A stretch of DNA of 64,000 nt from Rhizobium albus. Lineage in GTDB: Bacteria; Pseudomonadota; Alphaproteobacteria; Rhizobiales; Rhizobiaceae. Below, piece after piece: positions 43,510-56,091 of the stretch. Under the pieces are notes generated by a model. The model saw nothing but the letters and a program-made list of their open reading frames with translations. It was not told the origin of the DNA and searched no databases. Location of the stretch: contig BSNO01000003.1 in assembly GCA_030160035.1 (NCBI GenBank), positions 992,001 through 1,056,000 on the forward strand, written 5' to 3'. Numbering within the stretch: position 1 is the stretch's first letter; each line of letters starts with the position of its first letter. The position numbers were made by a program, and so were the translations under genes.

Positions 43510-43968
43510 TCAGCTTTCCGTGTCGAGGCTAAGGCGGATCAGTCCAAGTTCCACCAGACATTCGCGCACGCTCGGCGGCATCGGCAATTCATCCACGTCC
43601 TGCGCTCCGAACCAGCCCGCCTCCAGTGCGTCGTCGCTCGCGATCGGCCGCGACGGGCCCGTTGGATCGAGTGTCGCCTTGTAGACCGTGAGACTGAACC
43701 AGCTCGTGACACGCCCATCCGCATTGACGTCCTTCAGGTCATAGCTCTTGAATGGCACGGGCGCTTTGCCGATCAACCCGGTCTCCTCGCGCAATTCTCG
43801 AAGCGCCGCATCTTCCAGGGCCTCCCCCTCGTCGACGCGCCCGCCGGGAAATGCGTACAGGTCCTGCGCGGGCGGATTGGCGCGCTTGACCAGGAGCACG
43901 CGAACGCCATCGACAAGGATCGTCGAGACGGCTGCACGTGGCTGTTGAAACTCAAGATCAGACGACAT
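43510..43968 (-). CDS. NUDIX hydrolase
   Basis: 152 residues. The Nudix box is GGRVDEGEALEDAALRELREETGL with the GX5EX7REUXEEXGU spacing intact, so it should hydrolyse a nucleoside-diphosphate-linked substrate; which one cannot be told. The N-terminus (PRAAVSTILVDGVRVLLVKRAN) fits the family fold. It is co-directional and nearly contiguous with the TIGR02301 gene. Confidence 0.88.
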   Translation of the reverse strand: MSSDLEFQQPRAAVSTILVDGVRVLLVKRANPPAQDLYAFPGGRVDEGEALEDAALRELREETGLIGKAPVPFKSYDLKDVNADGRVTSWFSLTVYKATLDPTGPSRPIASDDALEAGWFGAQDVDELPMPPSVRECLVELGLIRLSLDTES

Positions 43969-44032
43969 TTTGCCTTTTCAAAGATCCCGCTAAGTAGCGT
44001 AAGCTTCCATTAGAAAATGCTTGGGGGCATTC

Positions 44033-44716
44033 ATGATTTTGAAGACGGCTGCAACGCTGGCAATGCTGGCCGGTCTTGGACTGGCACTGGCATCCTGCCA
44101 GACATTGAACGAGGCTGAATGTCAAACCGTGAGCTGGCAGACGCTGGGCCAGCAGGACGGCGCGCAGGGCAGGGCAACGACCTATATCGGCCGACATCAG
44201 GAGGCCTGCTCGAAACATGGGCTGCCGATCGACACGGTTGCCTGGCAATCGGGCTGGGAGCAGGGCATTCGTCAGTATTGCACGCCGGACAACGCGCTGA
44301 ATCGTGGCCGCAACGGCCAGTCGGGCGAGAACAATTGCCCTGCTGATCTCTCCGCCGGCTTCTCCAACGCCTATCAGGTCGGCCGGGCCGTCTATGATGC
44401 GCAGGTCGAGCGCGACCGGCTGACAAACGACCTCAATGCGGCGACGCAAAGCATTGTCAGCGCTGCAACGACCGAGGAGCGCGCCGTCATCCAGACGCGG
44501 CTTGTCACACTTCAGGCGCAGATCCCCGAAGCGGAACGCCGGTTGAGCCGCGCGCGCGAGCGCTACGACGACTATCGCTTCGGCGGATATCGTGGTGGCT
44601 TCCCTGGCGCTGCGGGCTATGTCGGCCAACCGGTCTATGGCGGCGCGCCGAGGGCGATGCCCGTCATCCAGCCGCCTCTTACCCCGGCCTATTCAGCGCG
44701 TCCCGGCGCTTATTGA
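44033..44716 (+). CDS. DUF2799 lipoprotein
   Basis: 227 residues from ATG 44033 with GGGGG 5 bases upstream (a TTG at 44021 is too close). A lipobox ends the signal peptide: MILKTAATLAMLAGLGLALASC, with lipidated Cys22. The mature part carries the DUF2799 pattern (WQTLGQQDGAQGRATTYIGRHQEACSKHGL, YCTPDNALNRGRNGQ), then a coiled-coil-like region and a Gly/Tyr/Pro-rich tail. It is likely anchored in the outer membrane facing the periplasm; function unknown. Confidence 0.85.
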   Translation: MILKTAATLAMLAGLGLALASCQTLNEAECQTVSWQTLGQQDGAQGRATTYIGRHQEACSKHGLPIDTVAWQSGWEQGIRQYCTPDNALNRGRNGQSGENNCPADLSAGFSNAYQVGRAVYDAQVERDRLTNDLNAATQSIVSAATTEERAVIQTRLVTLQAQIPEAERRLSRARERYDDYRFGGYRGGFPGAAGYVGQPVYGGAPRAMPVIQPPLTPAYSARPGAY

Positions 44717-44768
44717 TCGCAGAAAAGGCCGCTTGACCGGGTGAAGCCCCGGTGGCATCGCTTCTGGC

Positions 44769-45545
44769 ATGTGTGGTCGTTTTGCACTTTCAGCGATGCC
44801 GGAAGAAGTTCGGGAATTCTTCAGCCTCATGGAGCTGGAAGACTTTCCGCCCCGCTACAATATCGCGCCGACACAGCCGATCGTGATCGTGCAGGCGACG
44901 GAGCCGGCCAATGAAGGCTCCAACCGGCCGGACCGGCAGGCGCTTCTGGTGCGCTGGGGGCTTCTGCCGCGCTGGGTAAAGGACACCAAGGCCTTTCCGC
45001 TGCTGATCAATGCACGCTCGGAGACGGCGGCGGAGAAAGCGGCGTTCAAGGCGGCCATGCGCCATCGCCGAGTGCTCGTGCCTGCATCGGGCTTTTACGA
45101 ATGGCGGCGCGGCGAAGGCCGCAAGGCGCGCTCGCAGCCGTTCTGGATCCGCCCTCGCGGTGGCGGCGTGATCGCTTTTGCCGGCTTGATGGAAACCTAT
45201 GCGGATGCAGCAGGCGGCGAGATCGACACCGCCGCGATCCTGACCACCGCTGCCAACTCCGCCCTGTCTTCCATCCACGACCGGATGCCGGTGGTGATCG
45301 AACCGGGCGACTTCGCGCGCTGGCTTGATTGCCGGACCCAGGAGCCGCGCGACGTGGCGGATCTGCTGCGGCCGGTATCCGAAGAATTCTTTGAAGCGAT
45401 TCCCGTGTCCGAAGCGGTCAATGCCGTTGCCAACGAAAACGCCGCGCTGCAGGAGAGGATCGACCCGCTCGCCGAACCGCCGCCACCTGCAGCGGACGAG
45501 CCGGCGGCGGAAAAGCCGGCCGGCGCGCAACTCAGCCTCTTCTGA
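44769..45545 (+). CDS. SRAP-family peptidase (YedK/HMCES-like, DNA abasic-site crosslinker)
   Basis: 258 residues. The catalytic Cys2 is set by the start MCGRFAL. Asn81 (NARSETAAEK), Glu111 (GFYEWRR) and His170 (SIHDRMPVVI) complete the known active site. These proteins form a covalent bond with abasic sites in single-stranded DNA to protect them. The last 35 residues are a Pro/Ala-rich tail (RIDPLAEPPPPAADEPAAEK). No LexA-type box (GTTC-N7-GTTC) is visible in the short upstream gap. Confidence 0.92.
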   Translation: MCGRFALSAMPEEVREFFSLMELEDFPPRYNIAPTQPIVIVQATEPANEGSNRPDRQALLVRWGLLPRWVKDTKAFPLLINARSETAAEKAAFKAAMRHRRVLVPASGFYEWRRGEGRKARSQPFWIRPRGGGVIAFAGLMETYADAAGGEIDTAAILTTAANSALSSIHDRMPVVIEPGDFARWLDCRTQEPRDVADLLRPVSEEFFEAIPVSEAVNAVANENAALQERIDPLAEPPPPAADEPAAEKPAGAQLSLF

Positions 45546-45556
45546 CTGGTCTCCCC

Positions 45557-46171
45557 ATGAATCCCATTCTTCTGCCGGCGCTGTCCGGCTTCCTGCTTGG
45601 CGGCAGCCTCATCGTCGCCATCGGCGCGCAAAACGCGTTCATCCTGCGCCAGGGCCTCTTGCGCCAGCACGTCTTCATCCTCTGCCTGGTCTGCGCTCTA
45701 TCGGACGCGCTGCTGATTGCGGCAGGCGTTGCAGGTCTCGGCGCGCTGATCAGCAATGCGCCGAGCCTGATCTTCGCCGTCACCATCGGTGGCGCGCTGT
45801 TTCTGATCACTTACGGGTTTCTCGCGTTCCGGCGCGCCCTGCGGCCGGAGGCCATGCGCTTGAGCGCCGAGGGCGGAGCCGGCTTGAAGCAGGCGCTGGC
45901 GACATGTCTCGCCTTCACCTTTCTCAACCCGCACGTCTATCTGGACACGGTGCTCCTCATCGGCTCGCTTTCCGCGCGCTATGAGGCCGGAGCGCGGCTT
46001 GCCTTCGGCGCCGGCGCCATGACCGCATCCTTCGTGTGGTTCTTCGGGCTCGGCTACGGCGCGCGGCTCTTGGCGCCACTCTTTGCGAGACCCGCAGCCT
46101 GGCGGGTACTCGATGTCATAATCGGCTGCGTCATGTGGCTGATCGCAGCCGGACTGATCGCGCGTCTCTGA
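45557..46171 (+). CDS. LysE/ArgO-family amino acid exporter
   Basis: 204 residues with six hydrophobic segments. The family motif at the first helix is present: LSGFLLGGSLIVAIGAQNAFILRQGLLR, and FLNPHVYLDTVLLIG follows helix 4. It exports basic amino acids such as lysine or arginine (specificity inferred from the ArgO/LysE resemblance). It lies 11 bases after the SRAP gene and is probably co-transcribed. Confidence 0.92.
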   Translation: MNPILLPALSGFLLGGSLIVAIGAQNAFILRQGLLRQHVFILCLVCALSDALLIAAGVAGLGALISNAPSLIFAVTIGGALFLITYGFLAFRRALRPEAMRLSAEGGAGLKQALATCLAFTFLNPHVYLDTVLLIGSLSARYEAGARLAFGAGAMTASFVWFFGLGYGARLLAPLFARPAAWRVLDVIIGCVMWLIAAGLIARL

Positions 46172-46198
46172 CCGCTCCTGATCGGTCGCGCGACAGGA

Positions 46199-46384
46199 TC
46201 AATCCAGCTCGCGCACCGATTTTGGCCGGAACCGATCCTGCTTGTGGCCAAGCTTGGCCGTCAGCGGAGCCGCTGCGCGAACCGCGCCGCTTCCGATCGT
46301 GCCATAGCGCTTTTCGAGCGCCACGTCCTCGCGCTCCTGCTTCTCGTTGCCGTTGACCGCTTGGCGCTTGGTCTTGCCGTCCAT
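46199..46384 (-). CDS. 61-residue conserved basic protein of unknown function
   Basis: ATG 46384 with GGAGGAG 7 bases upstream, a strong site. The sequence MDGKTKRQAVNGNEKQERED... is hydrophilic and Lys/Arg-rich, with no signal or membrane segment. It looks like a small rhizobial cytoplasmic protein, possibly RNA- or DNA-binding. An attenuator-like structure lies 90 bases upstream in its leader. Confidence 0.6.
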   Translation of the reverse strand: MDGKTKRQAVNGNEKQEREDVALEKRYGTIGSGAVRAAAPLTAKLGHKQDRFRPKSVRELD

Positions 46385-46464
46385 TAAATTCTCCTCCGTA
46401 GGCCTCTGCTTGCCTCTGCCTGATCCTATTAAATCACGGCTTTTTGCAGGAAATGGGGTAACCA

Positions 46465-46525
46465 GAAAAAGAAAGGGCCCGGTGCGCTTTTGCAACACGC
46501 GACCGGGCCCAGTGACCGGCCCGGT
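46465..46525 (-). promoter_or_regulatory. Attenuator-like RNA: competing antiterminator and terminator hairpins
   Basis: On the minus-strand RNA, GGGCCCGGT pairs with ACCGGGCCC (46475-46483 with 46502-46510), a perfect 9-bp stem followed by TTTCTTTTTC: a terminator. The 5' arm (46502-46509) can instead pair with an upstream arm at 46518-46525 (8 bp), forming a hairpin that breaks the terminator. Mutually exclusive hairpins of this kind are typical of attenuators and riboswitches. The next gene on this strand is the 61-residue protein. Confidence 0.55.
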
Positions 46526-46822
46526 GATTGGGGCACCTGGCGGACCGGAACGATGATCGGCACGACTGAATGCCGTACCGGACCGGTCGTCCATCCCCCG
46601 AACGGGTGAGGCGGTTGCATTTTCGCTAAGTTGCGCGGGACTTGACCGCTTGATGGCAAGGCGCGATAAGCTTTTCCCATGCAACAGCGTCATGGCGCCT
46701 TCGCCAACTGCATTTGCCGGATCATTATTCGCTAGCGACACCGCTGGCCCGGCCCGTTTTGTCCCGACAAGTCCTCGATGACGACAAACGCCCCGGCCAG
46801 CAGGCACGGGAGATTGTCATCC
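46526..46822. other. 297-base gap between the attenuator and cysS
   Basis: Holds the cysS promoter on the plus strand and the 5' part of the leader (or a small RNA) on the minus strand. Features seen: a GC-rich near-palindrome ACCGGACCGGT at 46577-46587 and a 12-base palindrome TTGTC-CC-GACAA at 46759-46770. No protein-like frame; an open frame of 83 codons on the minus strand translates to low-complexity noise. Confidence 0.5.
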
Positions 46823-51370
<4,548 letters not shown>

Positions 51371-51382
51371 GCAGTACGAACC

Positions 51383-52330
51383 ATGAAACGCTCTGAAGAT
51401 TGCGGCGCGCCGGGCCCGGCAGCAGCCGGCGCAAACACGCCGGTCGCAACCGGCGACACCGCGCAGGGCTTCATCACGGCCGGCGCCGCCTATCTCTTGT
51501 GGGGTCTCGTCCTGCCGTTCTTCATGAAGGCGCTCGACCACATCAACCCGGTCGAGATTGTCGCCCACCGCATTCTCTGGGCAGTGCCGGCAGGCGCCGT
51601 GATCCTCATCTGGCTTGGCCGTACCGCCGACCTGATGACGACGTTCAAGTCGCCGAAAGTCGTTGCCATGGCAGCGGTGACCGCCACCATCATCTCGATC
51701 AACTGGGGCGTCTACGTCTATGCGATCGCGTCCAACCAGGCGCTCGAAGCCTCGCTCGGCTATTACATCAACCCGCTGATCAGCGTGCTGATGGGCGTCT
51801 TCCTGCTTGGTGAAAAGCCGAACCGGCTGCAATGGGTGGCGATCGCGCTCGCAGGTCTCGCCGTCATCATTCTCACGGTCTTCGCCGGCAAGCTGCCCTG
51901 GATATCGCTGGTGCTGGCTTTCTCCTTCGCGACCTACGGCTATCTGCGCAAGACACTGCCGATCGGCCCGAGCCAGGGCTTCCTGCTGGAAGTTATTATT
52001 CTAACCCCGATCGCTCTCGTGCTGATCGGCTGGTTCATCGCGCAAGGGGACAACCATTTCCTCGCAGGCAGCAGCTTCGATACCTGGATGCTGATTGCCG
52101 CCGGGCCCGTCACGGCGATCCCGCTCGTGCTCTTCGCCTTCGGCGCCAAGGGTCTCCGCCTCGCGACCATCGGCCTGATGCAGTACAGCGTGCCGACGTT
52201 GGTGCTGCTGATTGCGGTGTTCTTCTTCGGAGAGCCATTCGCCGGGCCCCAGATCGTGGCTTTCGCCCTGATCTGGATTGCGCTGGCGATCTACACATCG
52301 ACGCTCTTGAGGCGGCCGAAAGCGGCTTGA
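51383..52330 (+). CDS. rarD: EamA-family transporter RarD
   Basis: 315 residues with ten hydrophobic helices (two EamA repeats). The start region GFITAGAAYLLWGLVLPFFMKAL and SIN-WGVYVYAIASNQALEASLGYYINPL are typical of RarD/chloramphenicol-sensitive proteins. It is a predicted metabolite exporter in the inner membrane; its substrate is unknown. It follows cimA after 12 bases. Confidence 0.92.
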   Translation: MKRSEDCGAPGPAAAGANTPVATGDTAQGFITAGAAYLLWGLVLPFFMKALDHINPVEIVAHRILWAVPAGAVILIWLGRTADLMTTFKSPKVVAMAAVTATIISINWGVYVYAIASNQALEASLGYYINPLISVLMGVFLLGEKPNRLQWVAIALAGLAVIILTVFAGKLPWISLVLAFSFATYGYLRKTLPIGPSQGFLLEVIILTPIALVLIGWFIAQGDNHFLAGSSFDTWMLIAAGPVTAIPLVLFAFGAKGLRLATIGLMQYSVPTLVLLIAVFFFGEPFAGPQIVAFALIWIALAIYTSTLLRRPKAA

Positions 52331-52347
52331 GCACCGGAAAGGTGCTC
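52329..52347. terminator. Hairpin between convergent rarD and glycerophosphodiesterase genes
   Basis: GAGCACC and GGTGCTC pair perfectly around GGAAA, with both genes' stop codons at its edges. There is no T tract on either side, so it may act as a bidirectional processing or pausing element. Confidence 0.4.
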
Positions 52348-53587
52348 AGTCGAGCCCCATGCAGTTGGCGTAGAAGGTCGTCGTGGCCGGCCAGTCGGAA
52401 AAGACGCCCATGACGCCGACGTCTTTGGCGAGCACATCGAGCACCGTCAGAACGTCGCCATCGCGCTCGATGGCATCCGAGACCGACTGGAAGTAGTAGC
52501 CGCCACCTCCCGCGAGCGGGCCGGAGCGTTCCAGCGACCAGGCGAGGATCTCAAGGCCCGCGTCCTTGGCTGCGGTCGCATAGGCCGACGGCACGATGGT
52601 GCCATTCTCGTCGGTCGTCACCAGCATCCATATCGGCGGCGCGATGATCTTCAAACCGCGCTCGGCAAGCTCTTCCATCGACGGATCGAGCGTCGCAAGA
52701 TCCATCGGGTCGAAGCTATCCTCGCTGTCGCGGCCATCGAGATAGACGACCCGATCGGCAAACTCCGGTTGGGTTTCGATCCAGTACCAGACATCGTTCA
52801 GATCGAAGGACTGAGGGTAGACGTTCACGGGATCGATACCGGCCGCGCGATAGTCCTCGAGCATCTGCGCGGCGTAGTCTTCCTGCGTGTAGCCGCCCTC
52901 ATAGGGCATTGCCACCTCCGGCGCTTTGAGTTCCGGCGTCATCTTCACGCCCAGCTCGGCAAAAAGCGCGATGGACTCGGCATGCGTCATCAGCGTGCCG
53001 TTCTGCGCGTAGAGATCCGTCCGCCACGCCGCCGTGCCGCCCAGATAGGCTTCGACGCTGGTGGCATCTGGATCGGAACTGTCCATCTTGCCGCGAAGCG
53101 TCTGGAATTCCGCGAGCGTGACATCCGATGTGCAGCACTGCGCCGAAGCTTGACGGCCGGTCTGCGGGTCGGCCGGTGTGAAGGGCACGCTGCACTGGTT
53201 GGCGAGGTCGGTCGCCAGAATGTTCGTCGTGGTGTGCAGATCGCACTGGCTGTGCCGGCAGACGAGTTCGCGATCCTTGGTGAAGGCCACGTCGCACTCC
53301 AGAACGCCTGCGCCCATGCGGGCGGCGGCGACATAGGATTCGCGCGTGTGCTCCGGAAACTGCAGCGGCGCGCCGCGGTGTCCGATTGAAAACTCGCTGC
53401 GGTAGAACGGACCCGCCTCGCAAGCCTGGAGCGCCGCTTTGAGCTCACCGTCTTCCAAATCATCGACGAGATAGAAGGGGCGTGGACCAAGATCGGCCGG
53501 AACCTGCTCCTGGGCAAAACCGGCGGTGGCCGCAAAAGCGATCGGCACCTGCCAAACAACGGTCAGAAAAAGAGTTCGAATCGACAT
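52346..53587 (-). CDS. Periplasmic glycerophosphodiester phosphodiesterase
   Basis: 413 residues from ATG 53587, giving a signal peptide ([26 protein letters not shown]); the frame to 53623 adds a non-signal leader. The GDPD domain shows the catalytic HRGAP...PEHTRESY (about 79-92), the metal site VLECDVAF and the second catalytic His in HSQCDLH. It hydrolyses glycerophosphodiesters from phospholipid turnover to glycerol-3-phosphate. A Pho-box-like element lies 48 bases upstream. It is convergent with rarD. Confidence 0.9.
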   Translation of the reverse strand: MSIRTLFLTVVWQVPIAFAATAGFAQEQVPADLGPRPFYLVDDLEDGELKAALQACEAGPFYRSEFSIGHRGAPLQFPEHTRESYVAAARMGAGVLECDVAFTKDRELVCRHSQCDLHTTTNILATDLANQCSVPFTPADPQTGRQASAQCCTSDVTLAEFQTLRGKMDSSDPDATSVEAYLGGTAAWRTDLYAQNGTLMTHAESIALFAELGVKMTPELKAPEVAMPYEGGYTQEDYAAQMLEDYRAAGIDPVNVYPQSFDLNDVWYWIETQPEFADRVVYLDGRDSEDSFDPMDLATLDPSMEELAERGLKIIAPPIWMLVTTDENGTIVPSAYATAAKDAGLEILAWSLERSGPLAGGGGYYFQSVSDAIERDGDVLTVLDVLAKDVGVMGVFSDWPATTTFYANCMGLD

Positions 53588-53634
53588 CGGCAAGGTCCCA
53601 AGCTGCGTTGAACGTGGGACCAAATCAGGTTCCG

Positions 53635-53652
53635 CTGACAGTCATGTGACGG
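53635..53652 (-). promoter_or_regulatory. Pho-box-like element before the glycerophosphodiesterase gene
   Basis: On the minus strand CCGTCAC-ATGA-CTGTCAG: two units near CTGTCAT (5 of 7 and 6 of 7) spaced 4 bases apart, the form bound by PhoB. It is 48 bases before the start codon. A hairpin GGTCCCA/TGGGACC (53594-53621) lies between them. Confidence 0.4.
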
Positions 53653-53658
53653 TCTTGA

Positions 53659-55206
53659 TCAACCGCCGTCGCTCCACCTGACCCGATAGAGATCGAAGCG
53701 CCGATCGCGCAGATTGCGCACCGCTCCCTGGGCGCGCGCCCACTGGATGGTGCCGATATTGAGGTCGGCGACGGTCACCATCTCGACATTGACGCTCGCT
53801 TCCGCCGCGATGCCGTCGCGGGCGAACGGCATGTCGCACGGCGTCAGGATCGCGGACTGCGCGTAGTTGATGTCGAGATTGTCGACATTGGAGAGATTGC
53901 CCGTAATACCCGATGTCACGACATAGCACTGGTTTTCGATCGCACGCGCGGCCGCACAATAGCGCACGCGCAAATGGCCGTGCCGCGTATCGGTGCAGTA
54001 GGGCACGAACAGGATGCGCGCACCCTGGTCGGCGAGGCGACGCGCGACCTCCGGGAATTCCGAATCGTAGCAGATCATCACGCCGATCGGTCCGCAGTCG
54101 GTGTCGATAACGTCGGTCACGTCACCGCCGACGATCCCCCAGTATTCGCGCTCGTCCGGCGTCGGATGAAGCTTCTCCTGCGCATGGATCGTGCCATCGC
54201 GCAGGAACACATAGGACACATTCTGGATATCGCCGTCCTCGGCAATCGTGGGGTGCGATCCGCCGATGATGTTGATATTGCAGCCAAGCGCCATCGCCTG
54301 CATGCGCTCCACGAATTCCGGCGTATAGGCGCTGAGCCTCTTGATCGCCTCCGAAGGCGGCCGCTCGGGTTCACTGGACAGGAGGATCAGCGTGAAGAGC
54401 TCCGGAAAAACGACGAAATCCGAGCCGTAATCGGCCGCGACTTCGACGAAATAGCGCACATGATCGAAGAACTCGTCATGGGTCGTGACCTTGCGCGCCG
54501 CGATCTGGACCGTCGTGACGCGCACCGTATCGCGGCCGCGATGCGAAAGCGGCTGTGTCGCGGCTGCCGGATCGAAATAGGGGTTGTTCCAGACCATCAA
54601 CGCCGCGTGGCCGCCGGCCGGCTTGTCTTCCGGATGATAGCGGCGCAGGACACGGACAGGCTCGAAGCCGAGCCGCATCTGGAACGAGATCACCGGATCA
54701 TCGACGTCGCGCGTTTTGACCGCTTCGAGATAATCGTCCGGCTTCGGATAGGCCTTCTTGGCGCGTTTGTAACCGGCAAGCCTTCCGCCAAAGGCGATGC
54801 CCTTGAGGTCGAGCTGTTCGCACAGCCGCTGGCGGACCTCGTAGAGCCGCTTGCCGATCTTGGCCCGCCGTCGGCCGGGATCCACGCAGATCTCCACGCC
54901 ATAAAGCCAGTCGCCCTTGCCATTGTGCCGGCTTGCATAGCCACCGCCGGTGATGTCGTCCCAAGTGTGCTGGCGAAAGATCTGCCGCTCCGCCAGCTGC
55001 AGCGTGGCAGCATATCCCACAATCTCGCCATCGAAGACGGCCACGAACTGACCTTCCGGAAACGCATTGATCTGCCCCCGGATGATGCCCGGCTGATACG
55101 GCGTCTCTTCCGGATAGACGCGCGAGGTCAGCGCGATGATCGCCTTGACGTCGCCGGCGACGGCGTTGCGGACTTCAAGACGGGGCTTTTCGGACAATGT
55201 GGGCAT
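53659..55206 (-). CDS. Fusion of a GNAT acetyltransferase with a nitrilase-superfamily carbon-nitrogen hydrolase
   Basis: 515 residues from ATG 55206 (a TTG at 55248 is an alternative). Residues 1 to about 215 form a GNAT domain (VGYAATLQL, WLYGVEICVDPGRRRAKIGKRLYEVR, the Q/RxxGxG-like loop RRRAKIGKRL). From about 225 a nitrilase domain follows with the full catalytic set: Glu in FPELF (about 268), Lys in EKLHPTPDE (about 344) and Cys in MICYDSEFP (about 378). Both activities seem intact. Such two-domain proteins occur in alphaproteobacteria; they may acetylate and hydrolyse amide substrates. Function not established. Confidence 0.9.
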   Translation of the reverse strand: MPTLSEKPRLEVRNAVAGDVKAIIALTSRVYPEETPYQPGIIRGQINAFPEGQFVAVFDGEIVGYAATLQLAERQIFRQHTWDDITGGGYASRHNGKGDWLYGVEICVDPGRRRAKIGKRLYEVRQRLCEQLDLKGIAFGGRLAGYKRAKKAYPKPDDYLEAVKTRDVDDPVISFQMRLGFEPVRVLRRYHPEDKPAGGHAALMVWNNPYFDPAAATQPLSHRGRDTVRVTTVQIAARKVTTHDEFFDHVRYFVEVAADYGSDFVVFPELFTLILLSSEPERPPSEAIKRLSAYTPEFVERMQAMALGCNINIIGGSHPTIAEDGDIQNVSYVFLRDGTIHAQEKLHPTPDEREYWGIVGGDVTDVIDTDCGPIGVMICYDSEFPEVARRLADQGARILFVPYCTDTRHGHLRVRYCAAARAIENQCYVVTSGITGNLSNVDNLDINYAQSAILTPCDMPFARDGIAAEASVNVEMVTVADLNIGTIQWARAQGAVRNLRDRRFDLYRVRWSDGG

Positions 55207-55302
55207 GGATCGACGGAAACTCTCAGCGGGAGGACGATGGTGCGGCAACCCACAACATAGTCACGCGTGCCGAGACGGAAAGCTTTTGATGCAGAACCGG
55301 GC

Positions 55303-55923
55303 CTACATCCGATCGATGATCTCGGCTTCGCCGGATTTGCCGTTGGGCTGGCTGCCGGCTGCGATGATGGCGGGGACGATGTCGTCGACCCGGTCGATGA
55401 CGAGGGGCTGCACGAGATGCGCCGTATGCAGGAAACCCTCGGCCGCCATGTGGTCCATCAGCGCGATCAGCGGGTCCCAAAAACCATCGATATTGGCGAG
55501 CACCATCGGTTTCTTGTGCCGGCCGAGCTGCGCCCAAGTCATGATCTCGATGATTTCCTCGAGCGTCCCGATCCCGCCGGGCAGGGTGACGAATGCGTCG
55601 GCGCGTTCGAACATGGTGTGCTTGCGCTTGTGCATGTCCTCGGTGACGATCAGTTCGTCCAGCTGGCCGAGCGCCTGTTTCGTGGCCTCTTTTTCCATGA
55701 GGAATTCGGGGATGATGCCCGTCACCGCGCCGCCGCCATTGATGACGCCATCGGCGACCGCGCCCATGACGCCGCGTGTTCCACCACCATAGACGAGTCG
55801 AAGTCCGTGCGCGGCGATCGAACGGCCAAGCGCTCGTCCGGTTTCGGTGTAGACGCCGTTACGACCGGGCTGGGAACCGCAGTAAACGCAGACGGCGCGA
55901 ATCTCTTTCATCGATTGGGTCAT
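55303..55923 (-). CDS. LOG-family protein (TIGR00730; nucleotide 5'-monophosphate phosphoribohydrolase-like)
   Basis: 206 residues from ATG 55923 (another ATG lies at 55911). Family motif PGGIGTLEEIIEIMTWAQLG (residues about 100-120) and VYCGSQPG near the N-terminus. LOG proteins release cytokinin-like bases or AMP nucleobases; bacterial members are often of unclear physiological role. It is divergent from the LysM envelope protein; the two starts share 170 bases of promoter. Confidence 0.9.
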   Translation of the reverse strand: MTQSMKEIRAVCVYCGSQPGRNGVYTETGRALGRSIAAHGLRLVYGGGTRGVMGAVADGVINGGGAVTGIIPEFLMEKEATKQALGQLDELIVTEDMHKRKHTMFERADAFVTLPGGIGTLEEIIEIMTWAQLGRHKKPMVLANIDGFWDPLIALMDHMAAEGFLHTAHLVQPLVIDRVDDIVPAIIAAGSQPNGKSGEAEIIDRM

Positions 55924-56091
55924 ACTGGGAGGAAGCCTTCCAAAGCTGCGTGCGTCAAGCACCGTCGGGCCGGACCATCAGTTGAATTCGAAGCGCATTT
56001 GAAGCAATTGGCACGATACTTGTTACGTGTCTCCAAAATCGCTAGCGTGTATTAAAATTGAACGGGTTCGGGCCCCGTTTGGAGAAATTCG

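Noticed and set aside
46429-46680. 83-codon minus-strand frame over the attenuator
   Set aside because: Its translation is low-complexity and it spans the terminator stem; a non-coding leader is more likely.
53588-53633. GGAAC-N14-CGTT as an EcfG promoter before the glycerophosphodiesterase
   Set aside because: The spacing of 14 bases is too short for the consensus of 16 or 17.
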